This document shows, one piece after another, positions 7,116 through 13,078 of a stretch of 20,022 nucleotides of DNA. The notes below the pieces were generated by a model. The model searched no databases, was not told the origin of the DNA, and was given only the letters and a program-made list of their open reading frames with translations. This DNA is from Candidatus Brocadiales bacterium (lineage in GTDB: Bacteria; Planctomycetota; Brocadiia; Brocadiales; Bathyanammoxibiaceae): positions 1-20,022 of the forward strand of contig JAUQZZ010000017.1 of assembly GCA_030586765.1 (NCBI GenBank). The letters are read 5' to 3'. Both the position numbers and the translations under genes were made by a program. The stretch's first letter is position 1, and every line of letters begins with the position of its first letter.

Positions 7116-8435
7116 ATGCCCTTAAGAAGCCTGTTCTTTTTGACTATTTTTCTATCCCTGTACTTTTTCAATACAAAGGTTTCGCAGAGCGAGAATTGTA
7201 GCGTTGGGTCTCCGCACCCAACGTCCAATGGACGTACGATTCAGAGATCGGACGCTACATCCTTCCCCAAATGGACCTGTATCCTTTACCTGGCAGGGGA
7301 TAACTTTCTTGATTGGTTCACCCTCCAGAATCTAGAGGAACTGCGGCAGGCAGGTTCTAGTCCCGATGTCAGGGTAGTCGTTTTTGCGGATAGAACGGAT
7401 AATAAGGGCTACTTATACGAGGTCAGAAAGGATTACCTCGTAGAACTACCCCCTGAGGCGATAGAACCCTCCTGGAAGGGGAAGGAACCGAATACCGGGG
7501 ACCCAGATACATTAGCTACCTTTGCCTCCTGGGCCATTGAAAACCTACCCGCACAGAACTATCTCTTGCTTCTAGGAGGCTACGGGGAGGGGTGGATGGG
7601 TCTATTACATGACTTTAACGATGGCCAGGGCAAGGTAGACATCCTCACCCTGGATGAACTGGAAGGGGCCCTGGCCCAGACAATCAAGAGTATTAAAAAG
7701 ACCAATGGTAAGGATAGAATAGACATCTTAGGCCTTGATGCCTGCTATATGGCTATGGTGGAGGTCTTGTATCAAATAGGAGACTACGCTCGATACGTCA
7801 TCACCTCTGAAAATGAAGAGGCCCTGGACGGCTGGCCTTATGATAAGGTTATAAGGGCTTTCATAGAGGGGCCTTCCCTGTCCCCTTCTTACATAGCCTC
7901 TCAGGTGGTAGATTATTATATTGATTCGGCCCAATGGGTACCCACCAAGCTTAGCAATGTCTTGACGGCGTCAGTAATCCATGCAGAGGTCTTTAGAGAG
8001 ATAACCCCACTCCTCGATGAGCTATCCCTTCTGTTAAAAGATACTACCCCGCGCCACATGAAGGAGATGCTAGAGGTGGATAGGCTAGCCAAGACCTTTA
8101 CAGTAAGTGCTCACATAGCAGGTCGCTATGTCCCTTATAGCATGCACTACGATTTGGGAGGGTTTCTGCTGGCCTTAAGGACAAGGTTTCGTGACGAACC
8201 CTCCCTCGATGGCAAGGCAAAGAAGGTGGCGGATGCCCTCTCGCAGGCCATAGTAAAAGAAAGGCATCAGGAATTAAAGGATCAGGTAGTCTCTCTAGGA
8301 GGGCTCACTATCTTCGGCATGGGTGCTGAACTGGAGGGGTACAAGAGGCTAGCCTTTTCCCAGAGGAGCCATTGGGACGATTTTGTGGAGATGAAGATGA
8401 AATCCCTGGAAGAGGCCCTTAAGGGGGGTAGGTAG
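7116..8435 (+). CDS. Exported clostripain-like (C11, clan CD) protein, probable pseudo-peptidase
   Basis: 439 aa. A hydrophobic signal segment (about 1-24) is followed by a C11 fold: YLAGDNFLD (58-66), DPDTLATFASWA (129-140), a strand leading into GYGEGW (155-160), LTLDELEGAL (177-186), DILGLDACYMAMVEV (203-217) and SENEEALDGWPY (231-242). The Cys nucleophile is present (Cys210 in DAC). The catalytic His normally found in a DHGxGW motif is Tyr156 here, so protease activity is doubtful. Residues 28-48 are encoded by an in-frame palindromic repeat (7197-7259) between the signal peptide and the domain. It starts 3 nt after the cNMP-binding gene and has no Shine-Dalgarno, suggesting translational coupling. 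It may bind peptides or act as a scaffold. The family call is strong; the loss of activity is inferred from one residue. Confidence 0.85.
   Translation: MPLRSLFFLTIFLSLYFFNTKVSQSENCSVGSPHPTSNGRTIQRSDATSFPKWTCILYLAGDNFLDWFTLQNLEELRQAGSSPDVRVVVFADRTDNKGYLYEVRKDYLVELPPEAIEPSWKGKEPNTGDPDTLATFASWAIENLPAQNYLLLLGGYGEGWMGLLHDFNDGQGKVDILTLDELEGALAQTIKSIKKTNGKDRIDILGLDACYMAMVEVLYQIGDYARYVITSENEEALDGWPYDKVIRAFIEGPSLSPSYIASQVVDYYIDSAQWVPTKLSNVLTASVIHAEVFREITPLLDELSLLLKDTTPRHMKEMLEVDRLAKTFTVSAHIAGRYVPYSMHYDLGGFLLALRTRFRDEPSLDGKAKKVADALSQAIVKERHQELKDQVVSLGGLTIFGMGAELEGYKRLAFSQRSHWDDFVEMKMKSLEEALKGGR
7197..7259. repeat. Palindromic repeat inserted in frame within the C11-family gene
   Basis: Outer arms TGTAGCGT (7197-7204) and ACGCTACA (7252-7259) are perfect reverse complements. 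Inside are hairpins CGTTGGGT/ACCCAACG (7202-7209/7216-7223) and ACGTCC/GGACGT (7221-7226/7230-7235). The layout (competing outer arms plus two hairpins) is the same as at 1379-1437. It is 63 nt long, exactly 21 codons, without a stop. Confidence 0.75.
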
Positions 8436-8460
8436 GGTATCCAAAGCTTAAAATTTATGC

Positions 8461-8489
8461 TTGACATTCATTATATCATTTGTTAAAAG
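8461..8489 (+). promoter_or_regulatory. Putative promoter of the HD-GYP gene
   Basis: A perfect -35 TTGACA (8461-8466) with a weak -10 TTAAAA (8483-8488) at 16-nt spacing, in an A/T-rich gap between two co-directed genes. A 7-nt inverted repeat, CTAACTT/AAGTTAG (8494-8500/8514-8520), lies between it and the start codon and could be an operator or a leader hairpin. Confidence 0.5.
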
Positions 8490-8536
8490 TTCTCTAACTT
8501 GGGGGCTCACTTTAAGTTAGTTCAGGAAAAGGGTTG

Positions 8537-9535
8537 ATGCATCGATCCTACCAATCCTTCTGGCCAGGAAATCTTCTTAATATACCCGCCATTCAGAAAA
8601 CTCCACCGTGGTTAATAATCGTAATTGTGGTTTTTGCGGTGGGGTGCGCGTTCGGCATCTGGCAAGCCGCAGAAATCGCCCGTCTAAAGCCTAAAGGAGC
8701 CGATATACGTCCCCTATGGTATTTGAACGTAATAGGCGCATCTACCACCATCACGGTCTCCATCCTTGCCATGGTCTTTGTACTCAAAGAGATAAGGGAT
8801 AAGATGAAGATGCTAGAGACTTGGAACGAGGAACTGGAGGATAAAGTAGAGGCGAGCGTAGAGGCCCTCCTTCAATCGGAAGAGAAACTCAAGCGTAGCA
8901 GGCTCATTACTATATACTCTCTAGCAGCGGCCTGCGAGGCCAGGGATACTGATACTGGAGACCACATCCACCGCATAAGATTCTACTGCGAGGCCCTGGC
9001 CAGGAAAATGGGACTATCTGAGGATCTCGTCCAAGAGTTATCCCATTTCAGCACCCTCCACGATATAGGAAAGGTCCATATCCCTGACAGAATCCTGTTA
9101 AAGCCAGGCAAACTGACTGATGAAGAGTGGGAGATTATGAAGACACATACCGTAAAGGGAGAGAGAATCTTGGCCGGGGGAGAGGAGTTTAGGACAGGTA
9201 TGCAGATAGCCCGCTGGCACCATGAGAATTGGGATGGCAGTGGCTATCCCGATGGTCTCAAGGGGGAATATATTCCCATATCTGCCCGGATTGTGAAGCT
9301 TGCAGATGTCCTGGACGCCCTTCTCATGTCAAGGTGCTATAGGCCCATTCCCTTCACTCTTGAGCAAGCCGCTGAGACTGTAGTCGCAATGAAAGGAAAG
9401 GAATTGGACCCGGATGTAGTCGAGGCATTCGAGCACCTCTTCCAGCAAAATGCCTTTAAAAAGATAAGGGAGGACCTACCTCTCCTGCTCAAGGGAATAC
9501 CCCTCGCCGATATCCTGTCTCCTGATGAGGGCTGA
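8537..9535 (+). CDS. Membrane-anchored HD-GYP domain phosphodiesterase
   Basis: Predicted to hydrolyse cyclic-di-GMP (or a related cyclic dinucleotide) in the cytoplasm. Two membrane segments (about 24-43 and 62-83) bracket a short ~20-residue loop, followed by a coiled coil (about 84-120) and an HD-GYP domain (about 122-330). The signature residues are present: HIHRI (143-147), HDIGK (175-179, His175/Asp176), HTVKGERIL (204-212), HHENWDGSGYP (228-238) and RIVKLADVLDAL (251-262). There is no PAS, GAF or receiver domain, so any signal must come through the membrane segments. ATG 8537 is chosen over TTG 8534 because AGGAAAAGGG lies just upstream. The gene has its own promoter-like site and converges with pheT. 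The protein has the full motif set, so activity is likely. Confidence 0.9.
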   Translation: MHRSYQSFWPGNLLNIPAIQKTPPWLIIVIVVFAVGCAFGIWQAAEIARLKPKGADIRPLWYLNVIGASTTITVSILAMVFVLKEIRDKMKMLETWNEELEDKVEASVEALLQSEEKLKRSRLITIYSLAAACEARDTDTGDHIHRIRFYCEALARKMGLSEDLVQELSHFSTLHDIGKVHIPDRILLKPGKLTDEEWEIMKTHTVKGERILAGGEEFRTGMQIARWHHENWDGSGYPDGLKGEYIPISARIVKLADVLDALLMSRCYRPIPFTLEQAAETVVAMKGKELDPDVVEAFEHLFQQNAFKKIREDLPLLLKGIPLADILSPDEG

Positions 9536-9541
9536 AGGAAT

Positions 9542-9586
9542 CTATTGTCTGAGAGTCGCTCCTAAGACCCTGGTAGGCCTATCTAG
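9542..9586 (-). pseudogene. Orphan second copy of the pheT 3' end
   Basis: Read on the minus strand, 9586-9542 encodes LDRPTRVLGATLRQ and a stop. It aligns without gaps to the true PheT end, LDRLTSILGATLRQ (9772-9731): 11 of 14 residues and 32 of 42 bases match by my count, and 8 of the 10 base differences are in third codon positions. It is separated from pheT by ~140 nt of repeat DNA, and no start or longer homologous frame is attached. Third-position divergence suggests both copies were once under protein-level selection, as in a displaced native gene end or a homologous pheT brought in from a relative. Confidence 0.75.
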
Positions 9587-9591
9587 TTTTC

Positions 9592-9723
9592 CCTTCAACG
9601 AAGTAGAACTTCGTTGTCTACCATTTGCCTTCAAATAACTTCGTTGTCTACCCTGGTTTTCAAGAGGTAGTCTATCGTTAATCTCCAAATGTTTCTGGTA
9701 GACAACGACCTTTACGGTCGTTG
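9592..9723. repeat. Cluster of direct and inverted repeats downstream of pheT
   Basis: AACTTCGTTGTCTACC occurs twice in direct orientation (9607-9622, 9637-9652), each preceded by CCTTCAA (9592-9598, 9628-9634). An inverted copy, GGTAGACAACGA, lies at 9697-9708. Two hairpins stand out: CAACGAAGT/ACTTCGTTG (9596-9604/9608-9616) and CAACGACC/GGTCGTTG (9703-9710/9716-9723). The second sits 1 nt from the pheT stop and may protect or terminate the pheST transcript, although no clean U-run follows. Confidence 0.75.
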
Positions 9724-9724
9724 A

Positions 9725-11758
9725 TTATTGCTGCCTGAGGGTGGCTCCCAATATACTAGTAAGCCTATCTAGTATAAGTTGCTGCGATTGGTCTGCTTCC
9801 TCTTTCCTCAAGGTCCTGTCATGGGCGCGGAAATGGAGCCTGAAGGCTACCCCCTTCTTGCCTGGGGGTATCTGCTTCCCCAGGTAGAGGTCAAAGAATT
9901 CTACCGCCTCCAGAAACTCCACACCCGAGTCTTCTACGCATCTGCGGATTTCCTCCCAGCTCAACTGCTCATCCACCACTATGGCCATATCCCTAACAAT
10001 AGGCGGGAAAAGGGGAGGTCTTTTAAAGATAGCGGTAAGGTCCGCCTTTTTCACTACTAGGTCAAAATCTATCTCTGCCATACAGGGAGTGTAGTGTAGG
10101 TCGTACCGCCTCGCCACCTCAGCCCCCACCTCTCCCAGTACCCCAAGGACCTCCCCGTCTAGCACTGCCCTGCTAGACCTCTCCGAAGTAAAAAACCCCA
10201 AGGGACACCTCTCCCACCTGGGCCTCTCTTTTATACCCAGAGCAAAGAGTATACCTTCTATAATACCCTTCAAGGTATAAAACCCTTCCTCTGCACTGGC
10301 ACCCTCTTTCTCCCAGAGGAGGCCTAGACATGTCCTCTCCTCTGGCAACTTATGGGCATCCGAAGGCAGATATACCCTGGATAGCTCAAAGACCTTCACC
10401 CTGGGGACACCGTGGTCCTGATTATACTTCTTTGTCCTAAGGAGATTACCCAGGAGGGTCTGCCTCAGGTGGTCTTCCCCTGCCCTAATAGGGTTTCTTA
10501 TGGTAAGGGGCTCTGAAGTAGAAAAGAGGCCAGACCCGCTAGCCAGGGCCTCCTCTACGATGCTATAGGTTATTGTCTCATAAAATCCCCAGCCCACCAG
10601 CAATTCTCTTACCTTTTCCTCTAAGAGCTCAGACTTCTCCCTGTGCGGCACCTGGATGCTCAGGTCCGTATCAATAGGGATATTGTCATAACCATATACC
10701 CTGGCTACTTCCTCGATAAGGTCTATCTCCCTGGAGATGTCCCCCCTGAAGGAAGGAACGGTTACCTCGAGCTCTTCTCTGTCTCTAGACCTCACACGGA
10801 GTCCTAGACGTGAAAGGATGTCCTCCGTGGTCTTCCTTTCTATACGTGTCCCCAGGACGGCGTTAAGGCGTGACATCCTCAAGGAAATGGTCACCTCCTG
10901 GAACTTATTGGGGTATAAGTCAACTACCCCGTTTGACACCTCGCCCCCTGCTATCTCCTGTATCAGTTTACAAGCCCTCTTTGAGGCCCAGTCTACTCCC
11001 TCTATGTCAACACCCCTCTCAAAGCGGTAGGAGGAATCGGTGGCCATGGCAAGGCGCCTTGCAGCCCGCCTGACGGTAGAGGGCTTAAATTTAGCTGACT
11101 CCAGGAGTATGTTCCGAGTGTCCTCCCCTACCTCGGTATCCCTCCCACCCATCACCCCGGCAATGGCCACGGGTCTTTGTCCATCGGCAATAACCAGTAC
11201 CTCTGGATTAAGGTTGTGCTTGGTTCCATCAATGGTCTCTAGCCTCTCCCCTTTTAGGGCACGCCTTACCTCTATCCTTTTCCCCTCCAGTCTGTCCAGG
11301 TCAAAGGCATGGAGGGGCTGGCTACACTCCAGGAGCACATAGTTGGTAATATCTACCACATTATTTATGGGCCTTAGACCTATGGCCTCAAGACGTTCTT
11401 TAAGCCATGAGGGAGAGGGCCCCACCTTCACCCCACGAATAACCCTGGCTGTGTAACGGGGACACAAGTCTGCATCCTCCACCCTTACCGCCACATCTAT
11501 AGGGGTCTTGCCAGGCCTATAATCCACTGCAGGCAGGCGCAAAGCACTGCGGGTCAGGGCAGCTACCTCCCTGGCAATACCTATAACCCCCAGGCAGTCA
11601 GGCCTATTGGAGGTAACCTCTATCTCTAAGATATGGTCTCCTCTCAGAGACCTTACCTCCGCTACCACCAGGCCCACCCCTGTTAAGGCCTCAGCAAGCT
11701 CAGTGGGGGAGAGGCGGGAGTCACCGTATTCTTTGAGCCAGTTATAAGTAACTTTCAT
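9725..11758 (-). CDS. pheT: Phenylalanine--tRNA ligase beta subunit, lacking the internal tRNA-binding OB domain
   Basis: 677 aa from the ATG at 11758, which matches the usual PheT start MKVTYNWLKEY. Longer in-frame extension upstream comes only from a palindromic repeat. The B3/B4 editing region (INNVVDITNYVLLECSQPLH), the B5 region (about 290-370) and the C-terminal ferredoxin-fold anticodon-binding domain (RPPLFPPIVRDMAIVVDE to the end) are present. In standard bacterial PheT (about 790-800 aa) a tRNA-binding OB domain follows residue ~40. Here SLRG (37-40) runs straight into DHILEIEVTSNRPDCLG, so ~110 residues are missing. Works with PheS as an alpha2-beta2 enzyme. No Shine-Dalgarno is seen before the start. 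Its 3' end is followed by repeats and a second copy of its last codons. Confidence 0.95.
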   Translation of the reverse strand: MKVTYNWLKEYGDSRLSPTELAEALTGVGLVVAEVRSLRGDHILEIEVTSNRPDCLGVIGIAREVAALTRSALRLPAVDYRPGKTPIDVAVRVEDADLCPRYTARVIRGVKVGPSPSWLKERLEAIGLRPINNVVDITNYVLLECSQPLHAFDLDRLEGKRIEVRRALKGERLETIDGTKHNLNPEVLVIADGQRPVAIAGVMGGRDTEVGEDTRNILLESAKFKPSTVRRAARRLAMATDSSYRFERGVDIEGVDWASKRACKLIQEIAGGEVSNGVVDLYPNKFQEVTISLRMSRLNAVLGTRIERKTTEDILSRLGLRVRSRDREELEVTVPSFRGDISREIDLIEEVARVYGYDNIPIDTDLSIQVPHREKSELLEEKVRELLVGWGFYETITYSIVEEALASGSGLFSTSEPLTIRNPIRAGEDHLRQTLLGNLLRTKKYNQDHGVPRVKVFELSRVYLPSDAHKLPEERTCLGLLWEKEGASAEEGFYTLKGIIEGILFALGIKERPRWERCPLGFFTSERSSRAVLDGEVLGVLGEVGAEVARRYDLHYTPCMAEIDFDLVVKKADLTAIFKRPPLFPPIVRDMAIVVDEQLSWEEIRRCVEDSGVEFLEAVEFFDLYLGKQIPPGKKGVAFRLHFRAHDRTLRKEEADQSQQLILDRLTSILGATLRQQ

Positions 11759-11785
11759 CTTATATTTAATAGGTGAGGCATATTC

Positions 11786-11865
11786 TTCGCCAAAGGCGAA
11801 TCTGTGCGCCAGAGACGCATCCGCCAATCTTTTTGGCGGACCTCAGGCATCCGCCTAAGGCGGAT
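11786..11865. repeat. Three tandem hairpins in the pheS-pheT gap
   Basis: TTCGCC/GGCGAA (11786-11791/11795-11800), TCCGCCAA/TTGGCGGA (11820-11827/11833-11840) and ATCCGCC/GGCGGAT (11849-11855/11859-11865). The second and third share the direct repeat GCATCCGCC. They fill most of the 135-nt gap inside the pheST operon, so they are probably transcribed and could shape the ratio of the two subunits. No U-run follows any stem on the minus strand. Confidence 0.75.
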
Positions 11866-11893
11866 ACTATTTGAAAGGAAGGAATATCAGAAG

Positions 11894-12907
11894 TTAGAAC
11901 TGTGATAGAAACCGTATATCGTTCTCAAAGAAGAGTCGAATGTCGTCTATGCCATATTTAAGCATAGCTATCCTTTCTATGCCCATGCCAAAGGCGAAGC
12001 CTGTATATTTCTCTGCATCGTATCCTACTGCCTTGAAGACATTGGGGTGGACCATTCCTGCTCCCAGTATCTCTAGCCACCCTGTGGAGCCACAGACGCT
12101 ACACCCCCGACCCTTGCATAAAGTGCAGGATATCTCCACCTCTGCCGAGGGCTCAGTAAAGGGAAAGAAGGAGGGTCTGAAGCGCATCCTGGTATCTGGG
12201 CCGAAATATGCCCTGGCAAAGAGGGTGAGGACACCCTTAAGGTGGGCGAAATTCACCCCCTCATCCACCATCAGACCCTCTATCTGATGAAACATGAAGG
12301 AGTGTCTGGCATCTACCGTATCTGGCCTAAAGACCTTCCCAGGGGCAATGATGCGTATAGGGGGCTTCTGCCTCTGCATAACCCTTATCTGTACCGTAGA
12401 GGTCTGGCTCCTCAGGAGCACCTCGTCATCCAGGTAGAAGGTGTCGAAGTCGTCCCTGGAGGGATGATCCAGGGGGATATTCAAGGCCTCAAAATTGTAG
12501 TACTCCAGCTCCACCTCAGGACCAAAGGCAACCTGGAACCCCATCCTGGCAAAGATGTCCTTTATATCCCCTATAGTTTGTATTAAAGGGTGCCTGTGCC
12601 CAATTGGAGGAGTCCTTCCGGGGAGGGACACATCCTGAATTGGGATGGTTGTCCTTGGCTGTTTCTCACCCAGGGCCCTTGTTGTCTCCTCAAACCGCTT
12701 GGAGATATCCACCTTTATTTCATTGGCAAGCCTTCCTATCACAGGCCTCTCCTCTTGGGGTAGGGAGGGTATCCTGGAGAGAAACTCACTCAAGAGCCCC
12801 TTCCTGCCCAGATATTTCACCCTGAATCTTTCTATATCCTCGGGCAAGCGGAGCTCCTTCAGGTCTTTGTCGGCCTTTTGCCTCAGCTCTAGAAGTTCCT
12901 CTTTCAT
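11894..12907 (-). CDS. pheS: Phenylalanine--tRNA ligase alpha subunit
   Basis: Catalytic subunit that activates Phe with ATP and charges tRNA-Phe. 337 aa, normal length. The N-terminal part is a helical coiled-coil region (about 1-85) with VKYLGRKG. Class II motif 2 is seen as MRFRPSFFPFTEPSAEVEIS and motif 3 as GFAFGMGIERIAMLKYGIDD near the C-terminus. A Cys-rich loop, CTLCKGRGCSVCGSTGW, with CxxC and CxxC pairs looks like the zinc-knuckle-like loop found in part of the PheS family. The start ATG fits the family, but the leader just upstream is pyrimidine-rich with no Shine-Dalgarno. It has a promoter (12963-12990) and is divergent from korA. I see no T-box or Phe-rich leader peptide in the short leader. 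Confidence 0.96.
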   Translation of the reverse strand: MKEELLELRQKADKDLKELRLPEDIERFRVKYLGRKGLLSEFLSRIPSLPQEERPVIGRLANEIKVDISKRFEETTRALGEKQPRTTIPIQDVSLPGRTPPIGHRHPLIQTIGDIKDIFARMGFQVAFGPEVELEYYNFEALNIPLDHPSRDDFDTFYLDDEVLLRSQTSTVQIRVMQRQKPPIRIIAPGKVFRPDTVDARHSFMFHQIEGLMVDEGVNFAHLKGVLTLFARAYFGPDTRMRFRPSFFPFTEPSAEVEISCTLCKGRGCSVCGSTGWLEILGAGMVHPNVFKAVGYDAEKYTGFAFGMGIERIAMLKYGIDDIRLFFENDIRFLSQF

Positions 12908-12962
12908 AAAAGGAGAACCCAGAACCCGTTAAAGGAGAGAAGTAAGAACTTATCTTTGGTGA

Positions 12963-12990
12963 ATATTATCATAAGATGAAAAATTGTCAA
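12963..12990 (-). promoter_or_regulatory. Putative pheST promoter
   Basis: On the minus strand a perfect -35 TTGACA (12990-12985) is followed after 16 nt by TAATAT (12968-12963). The leader to the pheS ATG would be about 50 nt. Confidence 0.65.
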
Positions 12991-13000
12991 GGAAGGCCCT

Positions 13001-13018
13001 AAAAGGCGGAAGCCTTTT
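13001..13018. terminator. Symmetric hairpin between the back-to-back pheS and korA promoters
   Basis: AAAAGGC (13001-13007), loop GGAA, GCCTTTT (13012-13018). The stem is A-rich on one side and T-rich on the other in both directions, like a small bidirectional terminator. It lies exactly between the two -35 boxes, outside both transcripts, so it may insulate the promoters or act as a binding site instead. Confidence 0.4.
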
Positions 13019-13024
13019 TATTAG

Positions 13025-13054
13025 TTGACATCCCTTTTCCTCTCTAGCTAAGAT
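13025..13054 (+). promoter_or_regulatory. Putative korAB promoter
   Basis: A perfect -35 TTGACA (13025-13030), an 18-nt spacer and a -10 TAAGAT (13049-13054). The leader is short (~20 nt) and carries GGAGG (13066-13070) eight bases before the korA ATG. Confidence 0.6.
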
Positions 13055-13078
13055 ATACCCGTACTGGAGGAGGGTAAC

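Noticed and set aside
6648..9535. Cyclic-nucleotide defence system (cNMP sensor, caspase-like protein, HD-GYP)
   Set aside because: No nucleotide cyclase or CD-NTase is present, the caspase-fold protein is exported and lacks its His, and the HD-GYP gene has its own promoter.
9592..9652. Possible mini CRISPR array (two direct repeats)
   Set aside because: Only two imperfect units with a 14-nt gap, no spacer-like regularity and no cas genes.
11759..11827. Upstream extension of pheT
   Set aside because: Uses a TTG within a hairpin repeat; PheT normally starts at the MKVTYNWLKEY Met.
12908..12962. T-box or Phe leader-peptide attenuator before pheS
   Set aside because: The leader is only ~50 nt, without a T-box sequence, a Phe-codon run or a terminator hairpin.
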